From NCBI GenBank assembly GCA_028456385.1, contig JALNQF010000032.1, positions 1 through 64,000 of the forward strand: a DNA stretch of 64,000 nucleotides, written 5' to 3'. Positions 1-13,461 of this stretch are shown in pieces. The stretch is from Ophiosphaerella korrae. Its lineage: Eukaryota; Ascomycota; Dothideomycetes; Pleosporales; Phaeosphaeriaceae. Both the position numbers and the translations under genes were made by a program. How positions within the stretch are numbered: the stretch's first letter is position 1; every line of letters starts with the position of its first letter. Under the pieces are notes generated by a model. It was not told the DNA's origin. It was given only the letters and a program-made list of their open reading frames with translations, and did no database searches.

Positions 1-3000
1 TACTAGTAATTTATAGAATTATTATATAAATTCTCTCTAGATCTTCTTTAGGATATATATTCTTCTATAGGCTTATACGAATCCTTCTTAGATTTCTAGT
101 TTCTCTATTTCTTTAGATACTTCTTTTGTTATTTTCTAAATCTATTTGTTTAGCTCGCTATTCTTCTTTTTAAGTATTGTAGCTATTTTATATATATTTA
201 GGACTAAGTATCTTTCTTTATTCTTAACTAGAACTATACTAGTAGCGCTTACTTCTTCTTATAAGTCTAGTCTTCTACTAAAGGCGTCTATAAACTAATT
301 GTCTTTCCTTTTTATATATATAATTTCTATATTAAATGTTAATAAGTATTCTTACTATCTTGTATAGCGTTACGATAATTCTTTATTTATTATAAATCCT
401 ATAAGATTCTTGTAGTCTATATAGACCTTTGTCTAATATTTTACTCTTTATAGGTATACTCTCTATTACTTAAATACTTTGTAGATTGCTAGTATTTCTT
501 TGTTGTAGATTAGGTAGTTAAGTTCTACTATCTTTATTTTCTTAGAGAAGTACTTGACTAAGTATTCTTTTTTAGTCTCTAGGTCTTCTTGTATTAGTGC
601 TATTCTGTAGACTAAGTTAGATACATCTGTTTTTACTATTACTAGTAGATCTAGGTTGTATATTCTAATAACTAGGTTTTCTATAAACTTCTTCTTAATC
701 TTCTTAAATACCTTGTTGCATTCTTTTATCTATTTAAATAGCGTATCTTTTTTTATAAGTCTTGTTATTAGTTCTATATCTTTAGACTATCTTACTATTA
801 ACTTTCTATAAAAGTTAGCTAGCCTATAAAATTATTGTACTTCTTTTAGGTTTCTTAGTGTTAGCTATTCGTTAATTAACTTAATCTTTTCTAGATTAAT
901 CTTAATCTTTCCTAGTTCTATAATAAACCCTAGGAAATCTATTTCCTTTGTATAGAACTTGTATTTTCTTATCTTAAGAAATATTTTAGCTTCTACTAGT
1001 TTTTCTAGTACTTTGTATATATATTGTACGTGTACTTCTTCTATTTCTAAGAATATAAGGATATTGTCTAAGTATGTAAATGTAAATATATCTAAGTACT
1101 CTCTTAGTACTATATTAATCCTTTCTTAGAATACTACTAGTACATTTATTAAGCTAAATAGTATAACTAAATATTTATATAATCCCTATTGTGTTCTAAA
1201 TACTATTTTCTATTTATTGCCTTCTTTAATTCTAATTTAGTAGTAGGCGTTCTAGATATCTAACTTTATAAAGATTGTTGCCTTCTATAGTTTATCTTAT
1301 ATTGCGTCTATCTTTAGTAAGGGGTATTAGTTCTTGTTTATAACTACGTTAGTTTTTCTAAAGTCTATACAAGGTCTTTTGTTACTTATTCCTTTTTTAT
1401 CTATAAAGATAAGTTTGTAAGCTACTAAGGATTTAGATTCTTTTATCTATCCTTTTTTTATTACGTTTTAAATAAATGCTTATTTAATCTTTAATTTTTT
1501 TTCTATTTTCTAGTAGACTAGGCTCTACCTTACGTCTTTTCCTTCTTCTATTTCTATCGCTAAGTCCTATAGTTAATGTTCTAGAAGGTAATCTTTAGGT
1601 TCTATAAGCTGTTTTTCCTATTTCTTATATTCTTCTAGGAATTCTCCCTTGTAGGTGTTCTTATAGGCCTTTAACGTGTCTGTTTTATAGTAGTTAATCT
1701 TCTTTATTCTCTAATTAATGTGTAGGTTAGTTATCTATAACTATAGTATACCTAATATTATATCTTATTTATTATTAATTGTTGTTATATCTATAACTAT
1801 GTTCTTGATTTCTAGTCCTTCTAACCTTAGTATTAAAGGTGCTATCTCGAACTGTATTAGTTCTTAAAATAGTTTTCCTTTAATTATACTTAGTTGTTAA
1901 GGGTATTTCTTTGTTATATACTTTATTCCTTGTGTTTCTACAAACTTCTTTAATATAAAGTTTCTTGTAGCTCTACTATTAATTATTAATTATACTTTCT
2001 TTCTTTAGTATATACCTGTTTTTGTAATGTATAGGCCTCCTATACCTTCTAGTTTTTCTTGCTTAGGTAACTTTGTAAATTATCTATCTTTTTAGGGCTA
2101 TAGGCCTACTTTAAGTTTGTGTTCTTTGTATTTTAGATATTTGTTGTATATATATTTATACTATAGTCCTCTTTAGACGCATTTTTTAGATAGTTTTAGG
2201 CCTAGTCTTACTACTATATATCTATCTTCTAGGATTACTTCCTATCCTTAGATATCTTCTACTATAATTACTCTTATATAGTTATAGCCTTTTCTTCTTA
2301 TAGGCTATACGTTATTATTTACTTTAGAGTTTCTATGTATAATATAATTCTTATCTAGGTATAATATCTATAATGCTTTAAAGTGTACTAGGTGTTTTAG
2401 ATCTATTATTTTATTATCCTCTTCCTAGTATTTACTTCTACTAGGTGTATCTATTATTAGGATATAGTATACTACTAGTACTCTTAGTGTATAGGCTTTA
2501 TTAATCTATTGCGTCTTTCTTATAAGGTATTACTATTCTTTTTATATAGGTATTCTTCTTACTATAACTATATATTACTTTATCTATTCTTAAAATAGTA
2601 TAAACTTTATTTCTTTAGGGTTACGTTCTTTCTAGTCTTTGTACGCTTCCTCTATACTTATAACTAGTAAGTATTTCTAAATAAACTTCTATTCTTTATT
2701 TTGTTCTTCTATATTACTTGTTATATAGCTGTTGTAACTATATATTATTAGCTAGGTATACTCTATATCTCTTATACTAACTTATCTCTTACTTCTTTAT
2801 AGTCTTTTAGAGGTAGTTGTAGTAGTCTCTTTATCTAGTGCTAGTCCTTTAGCCTAGATTAATAGTACTAGGGGCTCTTCCCTTTCTAGATCTTCTACTA
2901 GTAGGTCTATTACTTAGGCTATTTCTTTTAGCTAAGCTTTTATTCTTTCTTTTGTTGTAGCTACTCTCTATCTCTATTATAGGAAGTATCCTACTCTTTA

Positions 3001-4258
3001 TTTACTAAAAAGATGTATATAGTAGTTGTCTTTATAATAAAAGGTCTAATAGAGTATTGTGTATTAAATTTCTTTGCTCCTAGCTACCTTCTCTTAAGGT
3101 TTAGCCTATACTTATAGTGCTTCTTTCTTCTTTTTAGTTATTTTTAACTAGGTTTCTTTTTTTAGGTCCTTAGTCTTGTAATCTTTTACAAAGTATCTAG
3201 GTTTCCTATATTTATAATATACTATATCCTTTTTCTTCTTTAATTAGTAATCTTTTGCGTAGTAGCCTAGTTTGCTATAGTTAAAGTACGTAAAGTCTTT
3301 GTTCTTCTTTTTCTTTTTATCTTTGTTAGTATTAAGGATTATAGGGTCTCCTTTATTATAGTTCTAGGTGTAACCTCTATATTTATTCTTCTTCTATTCT
3401 TAAAGATTATTATTAATTTATATTGCCTATTACTTTAGAGCTTCTAGTGTCCTTGGTTTCTCTATATATATTATCTCGTATTAGATTTTAGAGTTTAGTC
3501 CTTGCTTAAATTGTAATATTAAAGCTAACTTATTCTATTCTATATTCTAGGATAGTTATTTAAACTATAATACGTACTTTAGAATACTTTAACTTTGTAT
3601 AAGCTTCTCTAGCTATTCTTTAGCTTATTAGGTAACGTCTATGTCCTTAAATGCTGCTCTTATTTGTTTAGTAAAGTACTTATAACTTCTAAAAATAGCT
3701 CTAGTTTTGTCCTTCTAGGTTATTAGAGAGTATATTGTATAGTCTATCTAGTAAGGTTTATACTATCTTATTGCGTCTTCCTTAAGGTGCAACCTAATAT
3801 ATATTACCTTCTTTTCTTCTATATCAAAGTATAGTACTTATATATCTATCTAGAGTTATACTAAAGTAATAAAGGGTCTTAGTTTCTCCCTTATTCTATT
3901 AAACTTCTTAAGGATAGGTATCTTAGGTAGTTTCTTTATCGCACTTATTACTAGACGTTGTATAATTAGTTCTATCTAATTCTAACCTTTAATAATAGCT
4001 TTAATCTATACTTTATTCTACTTTACGTAATCTTATAGTTCCTTGTTCTATATTTCTAAAGTATTAATTACTATTTTTATGTCTTCTTTGTCTAAGATTA
4101 GATTGTTAATTTAGTCCTTAATTATTTCCTATGCAGTGCTATTAGACTTATAACTACTCTTAGGGGCTTTACTTATTTTAGTTAAACTTTCTACTATTGT
4201 ATTAGCTAGACTATGCGCTACTTACGCTTTGCTTCTCGCAATAACTAAATTAGTAAGG
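1..4258 (-). mobile_element. Ty3/Gypsy retrotransposon internal region, RIP-eroded copy 1 (cut by window edge)
   Basis: This is the internal (gag-pol) part of a Ty3/Gypsy element read on the minus strand. Near 1060-1075 the minus strand gives the reverse transcriptase active-site motif as YLDNIL, a YLDDIL box with one Asp changed. Around 1190-1290 it reads like the RT stretch LDIQNAYYRIRIKEG with several codons turned into TAG or TAA. Around 3190-3290 two degraded CCHC zinc-knuckle boxes (gag) are visible. The region has almost no CpA or TpG steps and is very AT-rich, as expected after repeat-induced point mutation. No ORF is intact. The integrase end lies outside the window. Confidence 0.85.
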
Positions 4259-4754
4259 TGTAATAGGCTGTTACTAGGGTCAACTTCCTAGTACCTAAAG
4301 GGTATTAGTAGATTAAGAGTTAATAGTGTAAGCTTAGGTTATAATCTACAATAACTTATAAACAATAGAAGATATTTTACAACTATCTTGTATTATCGTT
4401 TTGTAGTTAAAGGATTAAATTGCTAATACTATCCTAATAATGCGTATCCTACTAACTATATACCTATACCTCTTACTTAGCTTCGTGCTTTGTATTTACT
4501 AAGATCGCGAATTACAAATTTATTACGTGCTTAGCTTTGTACTTTGTGTTTACTAAGATCGCAAATCGCGAATTTATTACGTGCTTAGCTTTGTGCTTCG
4601 TGTTTACTAAGATCGCGAATCGCGAATTTATTACGTGTCCCTATTATAGTTAGCTTCCTAGTCTAACTCGTTCTCCTATAGGTTATATATGTTGTCGTTA
4701 TCTATAGTAGGGCTAATTAGTTTAAATTAGTTTTCTCTTATTACAGCCGTAATA
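4259..4754 (-). repeat. LTR shared by the two tandem Gypsy copies (RIP-mutated)
   Basis: This segment starts with TG and ends GTAATA, the mutated form of the GTAACA end kept at 11,541-11,546. It aligns along its length with 11,104-11,546. It is both the 5' LTR of the left copy and the 3' LTR of the right copy on the minus strand. It is about 53 bases longer than the right LTR because it carries three rather than two copies of an internal 54-bp repeat. Confidence 0.75.
4476..4637. repeat. 3 x 54-bp tandem repeat inside the Gypsy LTR
   Basis: Three head-to-tail units begin near 4476, 4530 and 4584, each opening with CTTAGCTT and ending in a GCGAATTTATTACGTG-like string. The other LTR has only two units (about 11,328-11,427), so unit number varies between LTRs of one array. 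Confidence 0.8.
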
Positions 4755-7700
4755 TTTCTAGCTCTTTATTATTCTCTATATCTTCGCGTTCTAATTATAA
4801 TAAACTTCTTCTTGTTACTTGTATTACTTATAATAGGGTTAAAATATTTTCCTATACCTATTATACTTAATTAAAGCTTAGTTATCTTATATCTTTAAAG
4901 GATAGCAAATACTATAGTAAGTGTATCCTAGCTAATATTTAATATAAGTATATACTATCTAGTATCTCTCTTATAGAGTATAAGTATTTAATTTCTATAT
5001 AGTCTCTTCTTACTAAGTTATATAGGGCGAGCTATTAACTAGGCTTAAAAGATACTATTGTTATAGCTTATAGAGGCTAAAGCTAAGCGTAAGCTAACTC
5101 TTTATAAGCTAGTAGATCTTTATTCTTATATTAAACGTCTTTGTAAGATAAAAGCTTATAATAACGCTAAATTGTCTAAATAGTCTTGTGCCTTAGAGGC
5201 TAAGATAGACCTTAAGGATACAGTTTAGGCTATTCTAGCTCCTATTATATTAGACGTTCCTAACGCCTCTCTATTTAGTACTAGTAGTACTAATTTTCTT
5301 AGTTCGCTATAAGGCGCTCTAGAGGGTTTTAATTTTAGAACTCCTTTAGTTTCTTAGAGTAATTAAGGTTATCCTCTAGTTCTTATATTTTTTCCTATAG
5401 TTACCCTTTTTTGTCTATACCTATCTATTCTACTAAGTAGTAGTTTCTTCTATTATAGAACTAGTACTATAGGATTTCTTTAACTTCTTATTCTTCTTAT
5501 TCTTTATACATATCTACTTTGTATACTAGTAATTCTGCGTCTTGTAGTACTTATTCTAGTAAGGCTACATAAAATATTAGGTATATCTTTATTTTATTTA
5601 GTAACTTTAACTTAAATATAACTAGTGTAACTTCTTTCTTAATTTTATATAGTCTTATTTTAATATAGTCTAGTTTTAAACTTAGTTATTTACTCTTAAT
5701 ATTCTTCCTAACTAACTATACTTTTTCTCTCTCTCTAAATTAGGGTCCTTCTTTATATCTCTTATTATAGTACTTAGCTATACAATTATATAGGAACTCT
5801 ACGTCCTATCTTAGTTAATTGTATATATCTTTAAGTCTATTAGTAAAGTTTTCTCTTCTTAGAGACTAGGATATCTAATTTCTTAGTATCTAATATATAT
5901 TAGGCTCAAATCTGTAGTTTGCAAAGAAGGGTAATACTCTTATTACTACGTTCTTTACGCTGTTATATACTAACTATACTATAGGTAGTAGCTATACCTA
6001 ATTATTCTAATTGTAGTTAAGGTAGTATCTTAGGTATTGTTCTACTATCTAATTTATTCGTTCTAATTATTTGTCTATTTGTAGGTAGTATGCTATAGAT
6101 ATTGTATACTATATTCCTAATTACGCTATTATTGTTCCCTATAGTTTTAATATAAATTATATATCTCTATCTATAATAATCTTGTCTAGTAGTCTATATT
6201 AACTAATTACTATTTCTAGAACCTAGTATATAGTAACTTCTATCCTACTTTTCTCTTTATATAGTTAGAAGTATATATACTTTATAAGTTTATCTACTAT
6301 TATAAGAATTCTATTATACTTAACTCCTAATATTAGGTCCTTAGACTTAGGTAACTTTGTAATAAAGTCTATTGTAATAACTCTCTATAGTTATTTTAGT
6401 ACTTTTACTAGTTGTAGTATTCTATATAGTATATATCTATTATATTTATTTCTTTAGTATTCTATATAGTCTTGTAGTACCTCTATTACTAATTATCTTA
6501 CTTTTAGAATATAATAGTCTTGTAGTAGTTTATCTAATATTTTATCTATTCCTTAGTAACTATATACTAGCAATTTATAGAATTATTGTATAAATTCTCT
6601 TTAAATCTTTCTTAGAATATATATTCTTCTATAGGCTTGTATAATTCTTTTTTAAGTTTCTAGTTTCTTTATTTCTTTAGGTACTTCCTTTGTTACTTTC
6701 TAAATCTATTTATCTAGCTCGCTACTTGTCCTTTTAAGTGTTGTAGCTATCTTAGGTATATTTAGGACTAAGTGTCCTTCTTTGTTCTTAACTAGAACTA
6801 TACTAGTAGCGCTTACTTCTTCTTATAAGTCTAGTCTTCTACTAAGGGCGTCTACAAATTAGTTATCTTTCCCTTTTGTATATATAATTCTTATATTAAA
6901 TATTAATAGGAATTCCTACTATCTTGTATAGCGTTGTAATAACTCCTTATTTATTATAAATCTAGTAAGATTCTTATAATCTATATAGACCTTTATCTAA
7001 TACTTTACTCTTTGTAAGTATACTCTCTATTACTTAAATACTTTATAGATTACTAGTATCTCCTTATTATAGATTAGGTAGTTAAGTTCTACTATTTTTA
7101 TCTTCTTAGAGAAGTATTTAACTAAATATTCTTTTTTAGTTTCTAAGTCTTCTTGTATTAGTACTATTCTATAGACTAAGTTAGATACATCTGTTTTTAC
7201 TATTACTAGTAGGTCTAGGTTGTATATTTTAATAACTAGGTTTTCTATAAACTTCTTTTTAATCCTCTTAAATACTTTGTTGTATTTCTTTATCTATTTA
7301 AACGGCGTGTCTTTCTTTATAAGTCTTGTTATTAGTTCTATATCTTTAGAGTATCCTACTATTAACTTTCTATAAAAGTTAGCTAGCCTATAAAACTATT
7401 GTACCTCCTTTAGGTTTCTTAGTATTGGCTATTCGTTAATTAATCTAATCTTTTCTAGGTTAATCTTGATTTTTCCTAGTTTAATAATAAATCTAAGGAA
7501 ATCTATTTCTTTTATATAGAATTTGTATTTCTTTATTTTAAGAAATAGTTTATTTTCTACTAGATTCTCTAATACTTTATACATATATTATATGTATTCT
7601 TCTTCTATTTTTAAGAATATAAGAATGTCGTCTAAGTATGCGAATGTAAATATATCTAGGTACTCTCTTAGTACTATATTAATCCTTTCTTAGAATACTG

Positions 7701-10700
7701 CTAGTGCGTTTGTTAAGCTAAATAGCATAACTAAGTATTTGTATAGTTTATACTATATTCTAAACGCTGTTTTCTACTTGTTGCTTTTCTTGATTCTAAT
7801 TTAGTAGTAGGTATTTTAGATATCTAACTTTATAAAGATTTTTACTCTTTATAGCCTATCTTGTATTCTATCTATTTATAGTAATAGGTATTGATTTTTA
7901 TTTATAATTGTGTTAGTTTTTCTAAAATCTACGCAAGGTCTCTTATTACTTATCCCTTTCTTATCTACGAATATAAGTCTATATACTACTAAGGATTTAG
8001 ATTCTCTTATCTATCCTTTTTTTATCGCGTTTTAGATAAATACTTGTTTAATTTTAGATTCTTCTTCTGTCTTTTAGTAGACTAGGCTCTATCCTACGTC
8101 TTTTTCTTCTTCTAGTTCTATTACTAAGTCCTATAGTTAATATTCTAGAAAGTAGTCTTCTAGTTTTATAAGCTATTTTTCTTATTTCTTGTATTCTTTT
8201 AAGAATTCTCCTTTGTAAGTACTTATATTAGCTTTTAACGTGTCTGTTCTAGGATAGTTAATTTCTCCTATTCTTTAATTAATATATAGGTTAGTTATCT
8301 ATAGCTATAGCATCTCTAATATTATATATTGTTTATTATTAATTGTTGTTATGTCTATAACTATATTCTTAATTGTTATTTCTTCTAGTTTTAGTGTAGA
8401 AGGAACTGTTTTAAATCTAATAAGTTCTTAGAATAGTTTTCCTTTAATTATACTTAGTTATTAAAGGTAACTCTTTGTTATATATTTTATTCTTTATATT
8501 TCTATAAACTTCTTAGATATAAAGTTCTTTATAGCTCTACTATTAATTATTAATTATACTTTCTTTCTTTAGTATATACTTGTTTTTGTAATGTATAGGC
8601 CTCTTATACCTTCTAGCTTTTCTTATTTAGGTAATTTTATAAATTGTCTATCTTTTTAGAGCTATAGCCCTACTTTAAGTTTGTATTTATTATGTTTTAG
8701 ATATTTATTATTTATATATTTATACTATAGTCCTCCTTAGACGCATTTCTTTGTTAATTTAGGTCTAGGTTTTACTACTACGTATCTATCTTCTAGGGTT
8801 ATTTCCTATCCTTAGATATCTTCTACTAGAATTACTCTTGTGTAGTTATAGCCTCTTCTTCTTATAGGCTATACGTTATTGTTTACCTTAGGGTTTCTAT
8901 ATATAATACAATTCTTATCTAGGTATAATATTTATAATACTTTAAAGTGTACTAGATGTTCTAGATCTATTATTTTGTTATCCCCTTCTTAGTATTTACT
9001 TCTACTAGGTGTGTTTATTATTAAGATATAGTATACTACTAGTACTTTTAGTATATAGGCTTTATTAATCTATTATATCTTTTTTACAAGGTATTACTAT
9101 TCTCTTTATATAGGTATTCTTCTTACTACAACTATATATTACTTTATCTATTTTTAAAATAGTGTAAACTTTATTTCTTTAAGATTGCGTTCTTTCTAGT
9201 CTTTGTACGCTTCTTCTATATTTATAACTATTAAGTATATCTAAACGAATTTCTATTCTTTGTTTTATTCTTCTATTTCTATTATTAGGTAGCTGTTATA
9301 GCTATATATTGTTAGCTAGGCGTATTCTATACCTCTTATACTAACTTATCTTTTACTTCTTTATAGTCCTTTAGAGGTAGCTATAGTAGTCTCTTTATCT
9401 AGTACTAGTCCTTTAGCTTAGATTAATAGAGTCTAGGGCTTTTCTCCTTCTAAGTCTTTTGTTAGTAGGTCTATTATATATACTATTTTTTCTAGCTATA
9501 CTTTTATTCTACTTTCTTTTGTTATAGCTACTCTATATCTCTATTTCTATAGAAACTATACTACTCCTTGTTTACTAGAAAGATATATATAGTAGTTATT
9601 ATTATAATAAAAGGTCTAATAGAGTATTACGTGTTATACTTCTTTACTCCTAGCTACCTTCTCCTAGGGTTTAGTCTATACTTGTAGTGCTTCCTTTTTC
9701 TTTTTAGTTGTCTTTAACTATATTTCTTTCTTTAGGTCCTTACTTCTATAGTCTTTTATAAAGTGTCTAGGTTTCCTATACTTATAGTATGCTATATCTT
9801 TCTTCTTTTATAATTAGTAGTCTTTTACGTAGTAGCCTTTTCTACTACAATTAAAGTACGTAAAGTCTTTGTTCTTCTTCTTCTTCTTATCTTTATTAGC
9901 GTTAAGGATTATAGGGTCTCCTTTATTATAGTTCTAGGCGTAACCTCTATACTTGTTTTTCTTCTATTCTTAAAGATCGTTGTTAATTTATATTACCTAT
10001 TACTTTAGGGCTTCTAGTATTTATAGTTTCTCTATATAGATTATTTTGTATTAAATCTTAGAGTTTAGTCCTTGCTTAAATTGTAATATTAAGGCTAACT
10101 TATTCTATTCTATGTTCTATAATAGTTATTTAAACTATAATACGTACTTTAGAATACTTTAGTTCTATGTAAGCTTTTCTAGCTATTCTTTAGCTTGTTA
10201 GGTAACGTCTATATCCCTAAATGCTGCTCTTATTTGTTTAGTAAAGTATTTATAACTTCTAAAGATAGCTCTAGTCTTATCCTTCTAGGTTATTAGAGAG
10301 TGTGTTGTATAGTTAGTCTAGTAAGGTTTATACTATTGTAGTGGAGTATTATAAAGAAAGGAACAGCAAAAAAAAAGGGGGTGGGCAGTTGCTAGGGAAA
10401 CACGAGTACTGAGGGCTTATAAGGAGGCGAACTATTAAGGAGGAGAGGTAAGAAGGGGAGCGCGGCCGACAGGCCTTCGGGTTGCAGGATACAATCTATA
10501 GGAGTGCGAACAATGTTTAGAGTTAGTTTAGCTAATAAAGTTCAAGTTCCCTAAGACCGATGAGCCCTCGGGCCCTAGATCTGTGTTGGGCACACAACCC
10601 TACAACACTATCTTATTACGTCTTCTTTAAGGTGTAATCTAATGTATATTACCTTTTTTTCTTCTATGTTAAAGTGTAGTACTTGTATATCTATCTAGAG

Positions 10701-11103
10701 TTGTACTAATACAATAAAGGGTCTTAGTTTTTCTCTCGTTCTATTAAATTTCTTAAAGACAGGTATCTTTAGTAGTTTTTTTGTCGCGCTTATTTCTAGG
10801 CGTTGTGTAATTAACTCTATTTAGTTCTATCCTTCTATAATAGCCTTAATCTGTGCTTTATTCTATTTTGCGTAATCCTAAAGCTCTTTGTTCTATGTTT
10901 CTAAAGTATCGATTACTATCTTTATATCTTCTTTATCTAAGATTAAGTTGTTAATCTTATCCTTAATCGTTTCCTATATAGTGCTGTCTAACTTATAACT
11001 GCTCCTAGGGGCTTTGCTTGTTTTAGTTGAACTTTCTTCTATCGTGTTAGCTAGACTGTGCGCTACTTACGCTTCGCTTCTCGCAATAACTAAATTAGCA
11101 AGG
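4755..11103 (-). mobile_element. Ty3/Gypsy retrotransposon internal region, RIP-eroded copy 2
   Basis: This is a second internal region on the minus strand, collinear with copy 1 at an offset of about 6,564 bp (position 6565 matches position 1). Around 6240-6380 the minus strand reads as a Gypsy integrase core (DFITKLPKSKD, then ILIIVDKL). At 7627-7638 the RT box YLDD is intact. The zinc-knuckle part of gag lies near 9,780-9,870. Stops from C-to-T and G-to-A changes fill every frame, so it cannot code. The order from high to low coordinate is LTR, gag, RT/RNase H, integrase, LTR. A solo LTR interrupts it at 10,337-10,607. Confidence 0.85.
10337..10607. mobile_element. Solo LTR inserted in Gypsy copy 2
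   Basis: This is a 271-bp segment of normal GC content with TG...CA ends (TGTAGTGGAG / CCCTACAACA). It is flanked by a CTAT duplication on both sides, whereas copy 1 has a single site (TACTATCTTATTG). It breaks an otherwise collinear alignment and accounts for almost all of the extra length of copy 2. It shows no RIP signature, so it landed after the surrounding element was mutated. The LTR family is not identified. Confidence 0.7.
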
Positions 11104-11546
11104 TGTAACAGACTACCTGTCGTCGACTACAGGTGACTGTTCTTCAGGGGTTAGTGGATTAAAAGGTGATAAAAAAAAGCTCGTGTAGTGATCTACAATA
11201 ACTATGAACAGTAGAAGATGTTTTGTAACTGTCTTGTACTGGCGTCCCGTAGTCAAAGGATTGAATTGCTGATGCCATCCTAACGATACGCATCCTACTA
11301 ACTATATACCTAGAATTCTTGGCTAACTTCGTGCTTTGTGTTTGCTAAGATTGCGAATCACGAATCCGTCACGTGCTTGGCTTCGTGCTTCGTGTTTGCC
11401 AAGATCGCGAATCGCGAATCCGTCACGTGTCCCTATTGTAGTTGGTCTCCCAATCCAGTTCATTTCCCCATGGGTCATATGCGTCGTCATCATCCACGGC
11501 GGGGCTGATTGGTTCAAATTGGTTTTCTCTTGTTACAGCCGTAACA
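11104..11546 (-). repeat. Outer (5') LTR of Gypsy copy 2, nearly free of RIP
   Basis: Read on the minus strand it begins TGTTACGGCTGTAACA, a palindromic LTR start, and ends at the TG...CA partner at 11,104. It is homologous to 4259-4754 but keeps C and G where that copy has T and A (GAATCCGTCACG against GAATTTATTACG). The change from mutated to normal composition falls between about 11,000 and 11,110. Confidence 0.75.
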
Positions 11547-12058
11547 CGGGGGCTGGTGGAACACGTTGATATTTAAGCAGCTTACAAAGCTAGGAAAACA
11601 TGCGTATTATTTTGTTCATGAAAGCCCGAGTAGCTTGCAAGCCCCTATAATACATAATTACCTAAAGCAAAAAGTGCCAATCAATGTGGCCGAAGTGCTA
11701 AATCTGTTTGACGCCTAAGTACCGCTGGAGTTTTCAACGTAGCGGGTTTTTCATGTTGCAGGGAGGAACTTTAGTATCAATTTGCTCGTTGAAATTGGCT
11801 ACTTGGTTGCTTATTATAAATATCGAAAACAGACGGTAGAGGTTACGTTGACTATCAGAGCGGAGCTGATTTGACGTAACATACAAACAATAATCGATGA
11901 ATCATAGTCACAGTACCACAATTATAGTGCATTCAAGAGTTCCATCTGCTTTGATTCCCCCCCCTCCCACAGAAATGTGATATTTATCAGCTAATAGAAC
12001 TAAAAAGCGTACGTAAATTTTCGGAAAGCTTCCTTTATATATATTTAGCCAAATGACT
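11547..12058. other. Intergenic spacer between Gypsy array and first gene
   Basis: No credible coding region is seen. It contains a short C run near 11,957 and is the 3' flank of the minus-strand gene that follows. Confidence 0.5.
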
Positions 12059-13461
12059 CTATACGGTTCGCATATCCGTGGAAGAAAATTCCGAAGCTGG
12101 TGGCAAGAGATCGATACGCGTTCCGAACTTGTTTGGACGAAGTCTCTCGCTCATAGCCTTATGCCAAAACGTTAGATCATCGCCCTTGACGCGCAGTCCA
12201 CCAGGAAAGAATACGCTTATTAGCGACGTTCCAACAAACGGGTGTTTCTCCTCAAGCTCTTTCAAAACGTTGGCAACGCGGTTGCCACGAATTGTTTCAA
12301 TAAAGTTTAGATGAACGCCAAGGGCGCTTGGGTTACGAGGGACTCCCGCTACGAGGACATTCTGCATGCTGCCGAGAAGACCGATCGCTAGAATATCTAT
12401 AGAAATTAGGGTATACCGGAGAGGATTCTAACGGACTTACACCAGGTGTGCTCTTTGATCCCAGAGGTTGTTATTAGGAATAGAATCCAAAGAATAGCAA
12501 GCCCGCCAATAGCAAACCTTGTAAATGGGCTAACCTTGGTAACACGAGTTCCTTGCGCGAGTATTTCAAGATCAAGACCAACACCTCTCTTCCCCTTGAT
12601 CACAACGGCATGGCGAGTTCCATTGCCTTGCGTAATTGTGACAGTTGCACCGCCTTTCTTAGTACAAGCCCACTTCTCTTCTCTCCATTGAGGCAAAGAA
12701 CCCTCGACAAGTGCAAGAAAGTTACCGCATGCAGTGAGAAGAAATGCGCTCCAGTCATTGTGGAGAGCCCATGGAATAGCCGAAATCCCAAACTGTATGA
12801 CGATTATCATAAAACCGGAGAACCATGCCCGGTCCAGGATTGGCACGCCATGCGCACAGGGTGGGGTTTCATTAACCTCGTAGACAGAGACTCGGAGCGC
12901 CTCCCAGGCCTTGGTTTTGGTATTTTTTCCTTCCGTGTGGAATGGAATGGCCCCGTGTTCGTTATTTTCTTTATCTGGTTGACGATGGGGTGCTTCAAAG
13001 GCCATTTCCTTATCAACCATGTGGTCTAGATCACGGAGGAAGCGGCCCAGAACCCAGCTTTTAGTTGTACGAACATGGCCAGAAATTGCTCCGATGACGA
13101 GGATGTTTGCCATATCCGTATCAGGCATGAGCTTACCATCTGAGTATTGTCATCAGAATTTATTGTATGAATTGAGCAAAAAGATGAACCTACCTCCGAC
13201 AGTTGAAAGCAATGCACTCAAAGCGTAAGCGACCCACCCAAATGAAAACGCAACTGGCACAATAGCCCGACCAGTTAGTTGCCCGACCGCCGTCCTCACT
13301 ATATCCGGGCCAAGAATAAGAAGTACGGAGAGGATATCCCCAGGGTTGTGCCATTGAGTGTACAAAGCGCCCTGTATCGTTGTCGGGTTCGTCACAACAC
13401 CTTCCCTCGGCTGAAGGATCTGGGATAAGCCCATATTCACCCATTGAGGTGCCATGGTCAT
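12059..13461 (-). CDS. Fungal multi-pass membrane protein of unknown function
   Basis: Three exons fit on the minus strand: 13461-13194, 13139-12441 and 12396-12059, with introns of 54 and 44 bp. They give 434 residues in a continuous frame. Joining across the first intron gives LSTVGDGKLMPDTD, and across the second gives HTWYILAIGLLGSMQNV, both sensible. The protein starts MTMAPQWVNMG (a second Met lies two codons on). It has hydrophobic stretches near residues 75-90 (FSFGWVAYALSALL), around 200-230 and in the 320-360 region, with an Arg-rich soluble part between. It resembles a family of uncharacterised integral membrane proteins common in filamentous fungi, recalled from general knowledge and with no known reaction. 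The 44-bp second intron is short but keeps the frame. A transport or sensor role is possible but not shown. Confidence 0.65.
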
